55,769 bases of DNA, taken from the NCBI GenBank assembly GCA_964548165.1, contig CAZJQD010000016.1:17910-73678 (forward strand). Direction: 5' to 3'. The notes under the pieces were generated by a model. The model worked only from the letters and a program-made list of their open reading frames with translations. It was not told where the DNA came from and did no database searches. A program made the translations under genes and the position numbers. This document shows, one piece after another, positions 25,951-35,016 of this stretch (position 1 is its first letter; every line of letters starts with the position of its first letter). Source of the DNA: CAZJQD01 sp964548165 [NCBI: uncultured bacterium] (GTDB lineage Bacteria; UBA8481).

Positions 25951-27159
25951 GTGACGCGAACCGGCGACCATCCGATCCTGCCTGGGGCCGCCATCGGCGT
26001 ATTGGGAAGCGGCCAGCTCGGGCGGATGTTCGCCATCGCGGCGCGGCGACTGGGATATCGCGTGCACACGTTCTCGCCCGATTCCGATACGCCGACCGGT
26101 CAGGTCTCCGACCTGGAGGTCCATGCGGATTACGCCGACCTCGATGCGGTGCGCCGGTTCGCGGCCGGAGTGAAGGTCCTGACCTTCGAGTTCGAGAACG
26201 TGCCGGCGGGCGCAGTCGAGGCGGCGGCCGAGCTCGTGCCGGTACGCCCCGCCGGCGCGATCCTGCATACGACCCAGCATCGCCTGCGCGAGAAGTCCTG
26301 GCTCGCGCTTCATGGTTTTCCCGTCGTCCCATTTCGGCCCATAGCGACCCTTTCGCAGCTCGAGGCCGCCCTGGAGGAACTCGGGGTGCCTGCCGTCCTG
26401 AAGACTGCCGGGTTCGGTTATGACGGCAAGGGGCAGGTGAAGATTACGCGCAGGGAGGATGCGGCCGCGGTCTGGGCATCAGTTGCGCCGGTCGGAGTCA
26501 CGCCCGTCTCCGCGGGCTCGGTCGATGCGCCGCCCGGCATGGACGCGCCCTTCGTTCTCGAAGCCTGGGTCGAGTTCGCCAAGGAGATCTCGGTCGTCGC
26601 CGCGCGCGGGCTCGATGGGTCCTTCTGCCATTGGGGCGCCGTGGAGAACGAGCACCGGAATCACATCCTCGACCTCTCGGTGGCGCCGGCCAGCGTCCCG
26701 CCGGAGACTGCCGCGGCCGCTGTCGAGATCGCGCGCGGCATTCTCGAACAGCTGGGCGTCGTGGGCGTGCTCTGCGTGGAGTTTTTTCTCGCGAAAGACG
26801 GGCGGCTGATGGTCAATGAGCTCGCGCCGCGCCCTCACAACTCGGGGCACTTCACCTTCGACGCCGCGGTGACGAGCCAGTTCGAGCAGCAACTGCGCGC
26901 GGTCTGTGGCCTCCCGCTGGGCTCGACGCGTCTTCTCTGCCCTTCGGCCATGGTCAACCTCCTGGGCGACCTCTGGGCGAACGGCGAGCCGAACTTCGCG
27001 GCCGCGGCGGCGATCCCCGAGGTGAAGTTGCACCTGTACGGCAAAGTGGCGCCCCGGCCGGGCCGCAAGATGGGCCACTTGACCGCCTTGGCGGACACCC
27101 CCGAGAAGGCGCGCAAGCTCGCTCTTGCCGCCCGCGCGGCGCTGACGAGGACTCCCTAA
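25951..27159 (+). CDS. purK: N5-carboxyaminoimidazole ribonucleotide synthase PurK
   Basis: PurK uses ATP and bicarbonate to carboxylate AIR to N5-CAIR, feeding PurE. It has the ATP-grasp architecture: IGVLGSGQLGRMFAIAARRLGY at the start, FEFENVPAGAVE, VLKTAGFGYDGKGQ (ATP loop), LEAWVEFAKEISVVAARG, and NELAPRPHNSGHFTFDAAVTSQFEQ with the metal ligands. The GTG at 25951 gives 402 residues and removes a basic extension that overlaps the purE tail. A repeat element begins 15 bases after its stop. Confidence 0.95.
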   Translation: MTRTGDHPILPGAAIGVLGSGQLGRMFAIAARRLGYRVHTFSPDSDTPTGQVSDLEVHADYADLDAVRRFAAGVKVLTFEFENVPAGAVEAAAELVPVRPAGAILHTTQHRLREKSWLALHGFPVVPFRPIATLSQLEAALEELGVPAVLKTAGFGYDGKGQVKITRREDAAAVWASVAPVGVTPVSAGSVDAPPGMDAPFVLEAWVEFAKEISVVAARGLDGSFCHWGAVENEHRNHILDLSVAPASVPPETAAAAVEIARGILEQLGVVGVLCVEFFLAKDGRLMVNELAPRPHNSGHFTFDAAVTSQFEQQLRAVCGLPLGSTRLLCPSAMVNLLGDLWANGEPNFAAAAAIPEVKLHLYGKVAPRPGRKMGHLTALADTPEKARKLALAARAALTRTP

Positions 27160-27174
27160 ACCGGTGCATTCATG

Positions 27175-27353
27175 AATCGCACCGCCGAGACGCAGAGAAC
27201 GCCGAGATAAGACCGGTCAAGATACAAAATTCTGTGCTGACCTGATATCCGGATCGAACTGCGCATGATCATCCGGAACGGAATTCTCAGAAGCTTGCAG
27301 AGGACGCTGATTTCTTCTTCGTCTCGGCGTTCTCTGCGTCTCCGCGGTGAATC
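27175..27353. repeat. CCACGGAGA-family inverted-repeat element A (purK-rhodanese gap)
   Basis: Arms at about 27175-27210 and 27320-27353 share an almost perfect inverted core (GAGACGCAGAGAACGCCGAGA). The roughly 110-base interior is AT-richer than its surroundings and encodes nothing. The rest of the gap to 27392 shows no gene. Confidence 0.85.
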
Positions 27354-27392
27354 TTTGTGAATTTGCCGAGCTAGTAAACGTTCAGAGCGAGA

Positions 27393-27845
27393 TCAGGGTT
27401 CGGTTGCGTACGGCCAGTCGCCGATGCCACCGAGGTTGTAGACGCGCGTGTAGCCGAGACGTTGAAGATCCTGGATCGCGAGTCCACTGCGACGACCACT
27501 GCGACAATACACGGCGATGAAGGCGTCGCGGTCCGGAAGTCGCGCCGCCGCCTGTGCGGCGACCTGTTCGTGGGGGATGAGGATGCTGCCCGGGATCCGC
27601 ACTTGCGCGTTCTCCTCGGGGGTGCGGACGTCCAGGAGGATGACGGTCTCCCCGGCGGCAATCCGCGCGTGAACTTCCGCGGGCGTGATCGGCCCGCCGG
27701 AAGCTGGCTCCTGGCCGCCGGACGACACAGCTGACGCCGCGGGCGCCGACCCGGGCTCCGGCGTCGATGAGCCGGGCCCGCATGCGGTCAGGCCTGGGCC
27801 GAGGACGAGCAGGGCGAGGGCGACGAAGAGGTTTCGCGTGGTCAT
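27393..27845 (-). CDS. Rhodanese-domain lipoprotein
   Basis: MTTRNLFVALALLVLGPGLTAC is a lipoprotein signal with LTAC as lipobox, followed by a Ser/Pro/Gly-rich linker and a single rhodanese domain: ILLDVRTPEENAQVRIPGSILIPHEQV and the active-site loop VYCRSGRRSG with the catalytic cysteine. It likely acts in the periplasm on sulfur or persulfide transfer or as a binding domain. The ATG at 27845 is the proper signal-peptide start. It follows pyrE by eight bases and so ends the pyr run, without an obvious link to pyrimidine synthesis. Confidence 0.88.
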   Translation of the reverse strand: MTTRNLFVALALLVLGPGLTACGPGSSTPEPGSAPAASAVSSGGQEPASGGPITPAEVHARIAAGETVILLDVRTPEENAQVRIPGSILIPHEQVAAQAAARLPDRDAFIAVYCRSGRRSGLAIQDLQRLGYTRVYNLGGIGDWPYATEP

Positions 27846-27853
27846 GGAAATTG

Positions 27854-28441
27854 TCAGGACACTTTCTCCGGGGTGCTTCCCGGTTTCTCGACGGCGACGC
27901 CACTCGCGCAGAGCGGGCACGACGCGGGCTCGTAAATGGGCGCGTCGAGGTTCCAGGTGGCGCGCACGGGTAGCGATTCGTGGCGGTAGCCGCCGCGGTT
28001 GACGATGGCGCCGATGCCGACAGGCGTGGCGCCCAGGGCCGTGACGAGGTCGACGACGCGGGCCGCACTGCCTCCCGTCGTGAGGACGTCCTCGACGACG
28101 AGCACGCGCTCGCCCCTTGCGAGCTGGAAACCGCGACGGAGCGCGAAGCCGCGCTCTTCATTGCGCTCGGCAAAGTAGCCCGGGACTCCCAGCGCCCGCG
28201 CCACGATGTAGGCCAGGACGACGCCGCCGAGCGCGGGCGCCAGTACGCTCTCGACGCGGTCGTCACTCCAGAGCCCGGCGAGCGCGGCGCCGGCCGCGTC
28301 CGCTTCCGCCGGGACAGCCAGGAGGCGCGCGCACTGGAAGTAGACGCTCGAGTGGTTGCCGGAGGCGAGCTTGAAGTGGCCGCGCAGGATCGCGCGGGTG
28401 CGCGACATTGCCGCTTCCGGATCGAACGTGTTTGGGGTCAT
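27854..28441 (-). CDS. pyrE: Orotate phosphoribosyltransferase PyrE
   Basis: PyrE joins orotate and PRPP to give OMP. The PRPP-binding motif VLVVEDVLTTGGSA is intact, FKLASGNHSSVYFQCARLL is the usual N-terminal substrate segment, and GYFAERNEERGFALRRGF is the catalytic-loop region. The tail contains CPLCASG, a short Cys pair found in some PyrE proteins. The start overlaps the pyrF stop as ATGA. Confidence 0.95.
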   Translation of the reverse strand: MTPNTFDPEAAMSRTRAILRGHFKLASGNHSSVYFQCARLLAVPAEADAAGAALAGLWSDDRVESVLAPALGGVVLAYIVARALGVPGYFAERNEERGFALRRGFQLARGERVLVVEDVLTTGGSAARVVDLVTALGATPVGIGAIVNRGGYRHESLPVRATWNLDAPIYEPASCPLCASGVAVEKPGSTPEKVS

Positions 28442-29175
28442 GCGGTTCCCGCGGCCGCGGACCCCGTCGCGACGGCGATCTCGGCGACCATGGCCTCGGC
28501 CGCGGCTTCCGGGTTCTCGGCGCCGAGGATGGGGCGACCGACGACGAGGTGAGAGGCTCCGGCCGCGATCGCCTCGCGCGGTCCGGCGGTCCGGGCCTGG
28601 TCGCCCTGCCGACCGCCGCCCATGCGGATGCCGGGCGTGACGATGAGCGGGTCGAGGTTCTTCGTGGTCTGGCCCGTATACAACTTGATGGCGGCGGCCT
28701 CGAGCGGGGAGGCGACGAGGCCGTCGGCGCCGGATCCGATCGCCATGTTCGCCCAGTTGAGCACGCGGTCTTCGACCTGCTCCGTGCCCCCGAAGATGAA
28801 TTGCTGCTCGGCCTCGCCGATGCTGGTGAGCATCGTGACGGCCAGGATCTGCGTCTTGCCGCCGCCGCCGTTCACGGCCGCCTGGACCATGTCGTGGCCG
28901 CCCGTGGCGTGGATCGTCGTCATGCGGACGTCGAGCGCCGCGATCGCGCGCATCGTGGCTTCGACGGTCGAGGGGATGTCGTGGAGCTTGAGATCGAGGA
29001 AGAGCTCGGCGCCCTTCCCTCTCAGGGCGCGGACGAACGAGGGACCCTCGGCGACGAAGAGCCGAAGGCCGACCTTGAAGAGTCCGACTCGGCCCTTCAG
29101 GCGGTCCACCCAGCGTAGCGCCTCGTCGCCGGTCGGAACGTCGAGAGCCAGGATCAGTCGGTCAACGGGTTGCAT
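28438..29175 (-). CDS. pyrF: Orotidine 5'-phosphate decarboxylase PyrF
   Basis: PyrF decarboxylates OMP to UMP. LILALDVPTGDEAL, VGLFKVGLRLFVAEGP, the catalytic FLDLKLHDIPSTV, LAVTMLTSI, IVTPGIR and HLVVGRPI are all present and in order, and 245 residues is normal for the class I enzyme. It begins nine bases after the pyrD stop and ends overlapping pyrE. Confidence 0.96.
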   Translation of the reverse strand: MQPVDRLILALDVPTGDEALRWVDRLKGRVGLFKVGLRLFVAEGPSFVRALRGKGAELFLDLKLHDIPSTVEATMRAIAALDVRMTTIHATGGHDMVQAAVNGGGGKTQILAVTMLTSIGEAEQQFIFGGTEQVEDRVLNWANMAIGSGADGLVASPLEAAAIKLYTGQTTKNLDPLIVTPGIRMGGGRQGDQARTAGPREAIAAGASHLVVGRPILGAENPEAAAEAMVAEIAVATGSAAAGTA

Positions 29176-29184
29176 GCGAACACC

Positions 29185-30195
29185 TCAAGCGGGATTTAGA
29201 AGCCGGGACACGGTGCGTGGGCCACCATACACGAATCCGGTGTAGATCTGAACCAGCGAAGCGCCCGCCTCCCGCATGGCCAGGTAGCCGCCCCGGTCGA
29301 AGACGCCGCCGGCGGCGATGATCGGCAGCTTGCCCACCGTCTCGCGGGAGATGAACTTCACCATGGCCAGGGAACGTTCGAAGAGCGGTCGTCCGCTGAG
29401 GCCGCCTTGCTGCGAGGAGTATGGCGCATGGTCGAGCGTCGTGTTGGTGGCGACGATGCCCGCGAGCTCGTGGACCTGCGTGGAGCGGAGAATGCCCGCG
29501 ACCTCGGACTCGGAGAGGTCCGGAGCGATCTTGACGAGGAGCGGCTTGGGGGCTCCGCCGCCACGAGCCCGCGCCCGGTTGGCCTCCTGCAGGGCCTCAA
29601 GGATCGGATCGAGCTCCTCGGGCGACTGGAGCTTACGAAGGCCGGGCGTATTCGGGGAACTGATGTTCACGACAAAATAGTCGCCGACGTCGTGCAACTC
29701 GCGTAGCACGGCGACGTAATCGTCGGCCGCGCGCTTGTTCGGCGTCGCCTTCATCTTTCCCAGGTTGATGCCGATGCGGAAGCCTTCCGAGAGGTGTTCG
29801 CGGCGCGCCTCGAGGATGCGCGCGCGAACGGCCGCCGGACCCTCGTTCGGAAAGCCCATGCGGTTGATGAGCGCGCCGTGGCGCGGGATCCTGAAGATGC
29901 GCGGGCGGGGATTGCCCTCCTGGGGAAGGCGCGTGACGGTCCCGACCTCGGCGAATCCGAATCCCAGGCGTTCCCACGCGGGGAGCGCCATCGCGTTCTT
30001 GTCGAAGCCGGCGGCCAGGCCAACCGGGTTGCGAAACGTCATCCCCCAGAGACGAACGGCGCTCTCGGGAAAGCTGACGCGTGGCGCGGCGAGGACGCGG
30101 AATGTCGGGTTGGCGAGCGCCTTGAGCGCCAGCTCATGGGCCCGCTCCGCGTCCATCCGGAAGAAGAGCGGGCGCACGAGAGACCAGGGGATCAT
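29185..30195 (-). CDS. pyrD: Dihydroorotate dehydrogenase PyrD, class 2 (quinone)
   Basis: The membrane-associated class 2 enzyme oxidises dihydroorotate to orotate and passes electrons to quinone. The N-terminal amphipathic region (FFRMDAERAHELALKAL) is the quinone-entry helix. Then come NPVGLAAGFDKNA, VGTVTRLPQEGNPRPRIFR, NRMGFPNEG, VVNISSPNTPGLR with the catalytic serine position of class 2, and IIAAGGVFDRG. No PyrK partner is needed or seen. Repeat element B lies between it and pyrC and ends 12 bases from its ATG. Confidence 0.96.
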   Translation of the reverse strand: MIPWSLVRPLFFRMDAERAHELALKALANPTFRVLAAPRVSFPESAVRLWGMTFRNPVGLAAGFDKNAMALPAWERLGFGFAEVGTVTRLPQEGNPRPRIFRIPRHGALINRMGFPNEGPAAVRARILEARREHLSEGFRIGINLGKMKATPNKRAADDYVAVLRELHDVGDYFVVNISSPNTPGLRKLQSPEELDPILEALQEANRARARGGGAPKPLLVKIAPDLSESEVAGILRSTQVHELAGIVATNTTLDHAPYSSQQGGLSGRPLFERSLAMVKFISRETVGKLPIIAAGGVFDRGGYLAMREAGASLVQIYTGFVYGGPRTVSRLLNPA

Positions 30196-30206
30196 GGGAA
30201 ATCAAT

Positions 30207-30389
30207 CTACCACAGAGAACGCAGAGGACGCGGAGAACGTCATCAGGAGAGAATCGGAAATCGAATGGAGAGTAGTGTTCAAGACTGCCATGATGTTGCT
30301 CTCTCGCGGCGCGGTGTCCGATGCGCCTGATTTTTTATCTGGCTTTTGATTTGGCATTTCTCTGTGTCCTCTGTGCGCTCTGTGGTTCC
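30207..30389. repeat. CCACGGAGA-family inverted-repeat element B (pyrC-pyrD junction)
   Basis: Arms CCACAGAGAACGCAGAGGAC (from about 30210) and the inverse near 30359-30386 bracket a roughly 120-base AT-rich, gene-free interior. The element fills the gap between the pyrC stop (nine bases away) and the pyrD start (12 bases away), interrupting the operon without breaking either gene. Confidence 0.85.
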
Positions 30390-30397
30390 GATGTCCT

Positions 30398-31732
30398 TCA
30401 GAATACGCGGCGGCCGGCCAGGAACGTCGCGACGGGCCAGCAGGAAAAGGTCATGCCGAGGAAGGCGCTGTTCTTCCCCTTGCTCCGCATGTCGGCCGCC
30501 CGGACCTCGCGCGTGATCCGTGGATCGAGGATCGCAATGTCGGCCGGTGCGCCGATGGCGAGCGAGCCCCCGGGGATGCCGAGGCACCGGGCGGGAGCCG
30601 ATGTCAGGGCCTCGATCCAGCGCAGTGGCGCGATCCGGTTGCCGGCGACCAGCGTCGACCAGGTGATGGCGACGGCGGTCTCCAGGCCCGTCGTTCCGAA
30701 CGGCGCCTCGTCGAACGGGAGGTCCTTCTCCATCGCGGTGTGCGGCGCGTGGTCGGTGGCGATCGCGTCGAGCGTGCCGTCGGCAATCCCGGCGATGAGG
30801 GCCTCGCGGTCGCTCTCGGAACGGAGCGGCGGATTCATCTTGAAGTTCGTGTCGTAGCCGGCGACCTTCTCTTCCGTCAAGGCGAGGTGGTGAGGCGCGG
30901 CCTCGCCCGTCACGGCGACGCCCCGCTCCTTGGCGCGGCGGATCAGCTCCACGGCGCCGGCGACGGAGACATGGCAGAGGTGAACGCGCGCGCCGGTGAG
31001 CTCCGCCAGCGCAATGTCCCTGGCCATCGCGATCGTCTCGGCGGCCGCGGGACTGCCAGCCAGGCCGAGCGCGGTCGAGAGCGCGCCCTCGTTCACCTGC
31101 CCTCCGCGCGAGAGGTGCTCGTCGATGGAGTGGAGGGTCAGGGGGAGCCCCACGCCGCGCGCGTACTCCATGGCGCGTCGCATCAGGAGACTGTCCATGA
31201 CCATGCGGCCGTCGTCGGAAAATGCCACCGCGCCCGCGTCCGCCAGGCCGCCCATGTTGGTCAGGGACTTGCCTTCCTGCCCCATCGTGATCGCGGCAAT
31301 GGGGTAGACGCGGCAGAGTCCCGCGGCGTCGGCGCGATCCAGGACCTGCCGGACGGATCCGGCGGTGTCGAGAACGGGGGAGGTGTTGGGCATGCAGCAG
31401 ATCCCGGTGAAGCCGCCGTGCGCGGCTGCCGCCGACCCGGTCGCGACCGTCTCCTTGTCCTCCTGCCCGGGCTCGCGCAGGTGAACGTGGACGTCGATGA
31501 GCCCCGGGACGACGAGGCAACCGGCGGCGTCGACGGTCTCGCCGCCGTCGGCCGGGATACCGGCGCCGACAGCCGCGATCACCCCGTCGACCACCAGCAC
31601 GTCCGCGGACTCGTCGCGACGCGCGGTCGGATCGAGGACGCGACCGCCGCGAATGAGAAGCCTGCCGCCTGCCGCACCGTTCGCCATTCGCTGAGGAGAG
31701 CTAGGCGTGGAGGCCTTCACGTGGATGCTCAT
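30398..31732 (-). CDS. pyrC: Dihydroorotase PyrC, type I
   Basis: PyrC cyclises carbamoyl aspartate to dihydroorotate at a zinc site. Metal ligands can be placed: [10 protein letters not shown] (two His), AVAFSDDG (Asp), [11 protein letters not shown] (His; the usual HCED reads HSID here), [10 protein letters not shown] (His) and [10 protein letters not shown] (Asp). The 444 residues fit the Bacillus-type enzyme, with an approximately 15-residue N-terminal extension. The start overlaps the pyrB stop as ATGA. Confidence 0.95.
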   Translation of the reverse strand: MSIHVKASTPSSPQRMANGAAGGRLLIRGGRVLDPTARRDESADVLVVDGVIAAVGAGIPADGGETVDAAGCLVVPGLIDVHVHLREPGQEDKETVATGSAAAAHGGFTGICCMPNTSPVLDTAGSVRQVLDRADAAGLCRVYPIAAITMGQEGKSLTNMGGLADAGAVAFSDDGRMVMDSLLMRRAMEYARGVGLPLTLHSIDEHLSRGGQVNEGALSTALGLAGSPAAAETIAMARDIALAELTGARVHLCHVSVAGAVELIRRAKERGVAVTGEAAPHHLALTEEKVAGYDTNFKMNPPLRSESDREALIAGIADGTLDAIATDHAPHTAMEKDLPFDEAPFGTTGLETAVAITWSTLVAGNRIAPLRWIEALTSAPARCLGIPGGSLAIGAPADIAILDPRITREVRAADMRSKGKNSAFLGMTFSCWPVATFLAGRRVF

Positions 31733-32676
31733 AGTTTTCCCGCCAGGAGGTAGAGGACGGCCATGCGCACGGCCACCCCGTTGGTCACCTGCCGCTGGAT
31801 CACGGACTGCGGTCCATCGGCGACAGCTGAGTCGATCTCGACCCCTCGGTTCATGGGGCCGGGGTGCATGACGATCGCGCCGGGGCGCGCGCGCTCGAGG
31901 CGAGCCTCGGTGAGCCCGTACCGGTTGTGATACTCGCGGATGGAAGGAAAGTAGGTCTGCTCCATCCGCTCCTGCTGGATTCGGAGCATCATCACGACGT
32001 CGGCTGACGGTAGCGCCCGGTCGAAGTCATGCTCCACCCGGGCGCCCAGGGATTCGATGCCGGGTGGGATGAGCGTGGGCGGCCCGACGACGGTGACATC
32101 GGCGCCCATGCGTGTCAGGCCGAGGATGTTGGAACGGGCGACGCGGCTGTGGCGGATGTCGCCGACGATGACGACGTGTTGTCCCGCGAGGTCGCCCTTC
32201 ATCTCCTGGATCGTGAACATGTCGAGGAGCGCCTGCGTGGGGTGCTCGTGCGCACCGTCGCCGGCGTTGAGGATGGAGGAGCGGACGGAGCGCGCGAGGA
32301 GCTGGGGAACGCCCGAGGACTTGTGTCGCACGACGATGATGTCGCAGGCCATGGCCTCCAGCGTTCGGGCGGTGTCGATGACCGACTCGCCCTTGGTGGT
32401 CGATGAGGTCGCGCTCGCAATGGAGACGACGTCGGCAGAGAGCCGTTTCGCAGCCAGCTCGAAGGATTGGCGGGTCCGCGTCGAGGCCTCGAAGAAGAGC
32501 ATGACGACGGTGCGGCCCGAGAGGACCGGCACCTTCTTGACGCTCCGGGCGCCGCCCTTTTCCGTGGCGGTGAAGACCTGTTTCATGCCGCGCGCGGTCT
32601 CGAGGATGAGCGCGATCTCGGCGCGCTCGAGACCGTCGATGCCGAGAAGATGCCGGGACTTCAGGCCGGTGGTCAT
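31729..32676 (-). CDS. pyrB: Aspartate carbamoyltransferase catalytic subunit PyrB
   Basis: PyrB joins carbamoyl phosphate and aspartate, the first committed step of pyrimidine synthesis. The carbamoyl-phosphate motif [13 protein letters not shown], then [42 protein letters not shown] and [13 protein letters not shown] are all intact. No regulatory subunit (PyrI) is present, so it is probably the unregulated trimer type. Both ends overlap neighbours as ATGA. Confidence 0.97.
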   Translation of the reverse strand: MTTGLKSRHLLGIDGLERAEIALILETARGMKQVFTATEKGGARSVKKVPVLSGRTVVMLFFEASTRTRQSFELAAKRLSADVVSIASATSSTTKGESVIDTARTLEAMACDIIVVRHKSSGVPQLLARSVRSSILNAGDGAHEHPTQALLDMFTIQEMKGDLAGQHVVIVGDIRHSRVARSNILGLTRMGADVTVVGPPTLIPPGIESLGARVEHDFDRALPSADVVMMLRIQQERMEQTYFPSIREYHNRYGLTEARLERARPGAIVMHPGPMNRGVEIDSAVADGPQSVIQRQVTNGVAVRMAVLYLLAGKL

Positions 32677-33290
32677 CGGAATCCTCCTGGGGCGCCGTCT
32701 TCGGGAGGCCCGGTCGGCACGGGCAGGTCATGGCGCGGTACAAGTCGCCGTTCCTCGACCAGCACCGCGTCCCGGCCGTCGGTCTCCGCGAGAAGAACAC
32801 GCACGTGGTCGTCGGGCTTGGTCTCGAGCACGTAGCCCACGATATCGGGCTGGACCGGCAGCTCGCGGCGCCCGCGATCGACGAGGCAGGCGAGCCGGAC
32901 GGCGCGAGGCCGACCGTAATCCATCAGGGCATTGAGCGCGGCGCGCACGGTCCGGCCCGTGTAGAGGACGTCGTCCACAAGGATGACCGTGCGGCCCGCG
33001 ATCGAGAACGGGATCCGGCTCTCGCGGACCTCCGGGAAGTCCGCCGTGCTGTTCCCGCCGCCGAAGTCGTCGCGGTAGAGGGCGATATCGAGCTCGCCGA
33101 TCGGGAGGTCCTCGCCGCGGAAGCCCTTGTAGAGGGCCGCGAGGCGGTTGGCGATCGGAACGCCGCGCGTGCGAACGCCCACCAGCGCAATCCCGCCGTC
33201 GTTGGCCTCCGCCGCGATCGCGTGCGCCATCCGCTCCAGGCACCGCGCCACGGCCGCCTGGTCCAATACCGTCGTCCAGTTATCAGACAT
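32673..33290 (-). CDS. pyrR: Bifunctional pyr operon regulator / uracil phosphoribosyltransferase PyrR
   Basis: PyrR binds pyr mRNA leaders in response to UMP in Gram-positive bacteria and has UPRT activity. [27 protein letters not shown] and the PRPP motif [18 protein letters not shown] are intact. The ATG at 33290 is chosen because the upstream 19 codons translate the repeat arm. GGTGAAG from that arm lies five bases before the ATG. Only about 50 bases separate it from the gene upstream, leaving no room for a classic attenuator leader, so regulation by this PyrR may act elsewhere or not through attenuation. Confidence 0.95.
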   Translation of the reverse strand: MSDNWTTVLDQAAVARCLERMAHAIAAEANDGGIALVGVRTRGVPIANRLAALYKGFRGEDLPIGELDIALYRDDFGGGNSTADFPEVRESRIPFSIAGRTVILVDDVLYTGRTVRAALNALMDYGRPRAVRLACLVDRGRRELPVQPDIVGYVLETKPDDHVRVLLAETDGRDAVLVEERRLVPRHDLPVPTGPPEDGAPGGFR

Positions 33291-33294
33291 CGTC

Positions 33295-33753
33295 TTCACC
33301 ACGGAGACCACGGGGACCACGGGGAGAGGCGGACCGTCCAGGTTCACTTTGCATAGCGCTTGATTCCATTCTTCATCGGAACCGCATTGAAGTTCAGGAG
33401 GAAACCGACCCTCAATCCCGAGAGTTTGAGATACGTCAGTACCTGTGCTTCGTGAATGGGAAGAAGTTGATCGATCGATTTCAACTCGAGCAAGATCTTG
33501 TCTTCAACGACCAAGTCCATCTTGTACCCGCAGGAAAGGCGAATTTCCCTGTAGCGGATGGGGAGGGCTACTTGCCTCTGAAAGGCGAGCCCGGATCTGT
33601 TGAGTTCATAACAGAGACATTCCTCGTAGGCCGATTCCAGTAAACCTGGTCCGAGTCGCGAATGCACTTCGATCACGCATCCCAGGATCGCTTTCGTCAG
33701 GTCGCGGTGCGCCAGGTCACTGCTCCGTGGTCCCCGTGGTCTCCGTGGTGAGG
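33295..33753. mobile_element. CCACGGAGA-family inverted-repeat element F, carrying a GxxExxY gene
   Basis: The left arm (33295-33326) and the inverse right arm (33722-33753) match at about 29 of 31 positions; each is three 9-base units of the form CCACGGAGA or CCACGGGGA. Unlike the other five copies, the 395-base interior is filled by a coding gene. It lies between pyrR (four bases away) and purD (12 bases away). Calling it mobile is inference from multiple copies and the terminal inverted repeats. Confidence 0.7.
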
Positions 33754-33769
33754 TTACCATCATGCTCAT
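33344..33769 (-). CDS. GxxExxY family protein with PD-(D/E)XK-like nuclease residues
   Basis: The 141-residue product has the family motif in SRLGPGLLESAYEECL (G42, E45, Y48). The nuclease-like residues are D85 (CGYKMDLVV) and E95-L-K97 (ILLELKS), and Q109...Y113 (EAQVLTYL) matches the QxxxY motif of RecB/lambda-exonuclease-like enzymes. It ends FNAVPMKNGIKRYAK, as family members do. The first ATG (33769) overlaps the purD stop as ATGA; ATGs at 33763 and 33760 are alternatives. Whichever is used, the N-terminal TSPRRPRGPRSS is translated repeat arm. GC content is lower than its neighbours. A biological function for the family is not established. Confidence 0.88.
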   Translation of the reverse strand: MSMMVTSPRRPRGPRSSDLAHRDLTKAILGCVIEVHSRLGPGLLESAYEECLCYELNRSGLAFQRQVALPIRYREIRLSCGYKMDLVVEDKILLELKSIDQLLPIHEAQVLTYLKLSGLRVGFLLNFNAVPMKNGIKRYAK

Positions 33770-35016
33770 TTCCTCATCCCGATGTCGCGGCGGTAGTGCA
33801 TGCCTTCGAAACCGACGTGCTCGCAGGCGGCATAGGCGGCCTCGCGGGCCTCTTCCATCGTATCGCCCTCGCCGACGATCGAGAGGACGCGGCCCCCGGT
33901 CGTCACGAGTTCGCCGTTCTTCAGCGCCGCGCCGCTCACGAAGACGCGCGCGCCCAGCTCGCCGGCCGCCGCGTCCTGCCAACCGCGGATCGGCAGGTCC
34001 CGGGGAAACGCGCCGGGGTAGCCGGGAGCGGCTAGGATGACGCAGGCCGTGGCGCCGGGCTTCACGGTCAGAGATTGGGGATCGAGCTGGCCCTCGGCCG
34101 TCGCCAGGAGTGTCGCGGCGAACGGTCCTTCGATGCGAGGGAGGACGGCCTGCGCCTCGGGATCGCCGAACCGCACGTTGAACTCGACGACGCGAGGGTC
34201 GGCGCTCGGCCCGTCGCCCGAGACCATGAGGCCGACGTAGAGGACGCCGCGGTAACCGATCGCCTGCAGGTGCGGCAGCATCGGCGCGAGGATCCGTTCC
34301 TCGACCTTCGCGCGCACTGCGTGCGTGACCACGGGTGTCGGGCTGATGACGCCCATGCCGCCCGTGTTCGGTCCCCGGTCGCCGTCGAAGACGGCCTTGT
34401 GATCCTCGGCGGAAGGAAGGAGCAGGAATCGCTCGCCGTCGGTAATCGCGAGGATCGAGGCCTCGCGCCCCGCCATGAACTCCTCGATGACGGCCGTAGC
34501 GCCCGCGGCGCCGAATCGCGACTCCTCGAAGAGCCCCACGATCGCGTCCTCGGCCTCGGCCGGAGTCCGCGCGACCACGACGCCCTTGCCCGCCGCGAGC
34601 CCGTCGGCCTTCAGGACGATGGGCGTTCCCCACTCGGCGACGATGCGCCGCGCTGCCGCCGCGTCGTGAACGGTCTGGGCGCGCGCGGTCGGGACGCCGG
34701 CTCGTGCCATGATCTCTTTCGCGTGGGCCTTGCTGGACTCGAGGCGCGCGCCTTCGGCGCCGGGGCCGAAGACGGGGAAGCCGACGGAGCGGAGGCGATC
34801 GGCGAGTCCGTCGGCGAGCGGAATCTCGGGGCCGACGACGACGAGGTCAGGTTTCCATTGGGCGGCCGCATCCTCGGGAGATCCGGTGAGGTTCTCGCCC
34901 CACCGCGCGGAACCGGCATTCCCGGGGCACGTGGCGACCGTGACGCCCTCATCCTGCGAAAGGCGCCACGCGATCGCGTCCTCGCGCCCGCCTCCGCCGA
35001 CGACGAGGACGCGCAT
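33766..35016 (-). CDS. purD: Phosphoribosylamine--glycine ligase PurD
   Basis: PurD makes GAR from phosphoribosylamine, glycine and ATP. RVLVVGGGGREDAIAWRL is the N-terminal nucleotide loop, VVGPEIPLADGLAD, VLKADGLAAGKGVVVA (ATP-grasp), DHKAVFDGDRGPNTGGMG and VEFNVRFGDPEAQAVLP follow. The ATG at 35016 shares a base with the purB stop (TGATG). The 68 codons of open frame upstream belong to purB sequence read in another frame. Confidence 0.97.
   Translation of the reverse strand: MRVLVVGGGGREDAIAWRLSQDEGVTVATCPGNAGSARWGENLTGSPEDAAAQWKPDLVVVGPEIPLADGLADRLRSVGFPVFGPGAEGARLESSKAHAKEIMARAGVPTARAQTVHDAAAARRIVAEWGTPIVLKADGLAAGKGVVVARTPAEAEDAIVGLFEESRFGAAGATAVIEEFMAGREASILAITDGERFLLLPSAEDHKAVFDGDRGPNTGGMGVISPTPVVTHAVRAKVEERILAPMLPHLQAIGYRGVLYVGLMVSGDGPSADPRVVEFNVRFGDPEAQAVLPRIEGPFAATLLATAEGQLDPQSLTVKPGATACVILAAPGYPGAFPRDLPIRGWQDAAAGELGARVFVSGAALKNGELVTTGGRVLSIVGEGDTMEEAREAAYAACEHVGFEGMHYRRDIGMRK

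Noticed and set aside
27175-27353. Repeat elements considered as CRISPR repeats
   Set aside because: The arms are inverted pairs with non-repeated interiors, not regularly spaced direct repeats, and no cas genes are present.
30398-31732. PyrC suspected inactive because HCED reads HSID
   Set aside because: All zinc-ligand positions (HxH, Asp, His, His, Asp) can be found, so normal activity is the simpler view.
33344-34633. A 429-codon fusion of purD-antiframe sequence and the GxxExxY gene
   Set aside because: Only the last 141 codons resemble the family; the preceding part is out-of-frame purD sequence.
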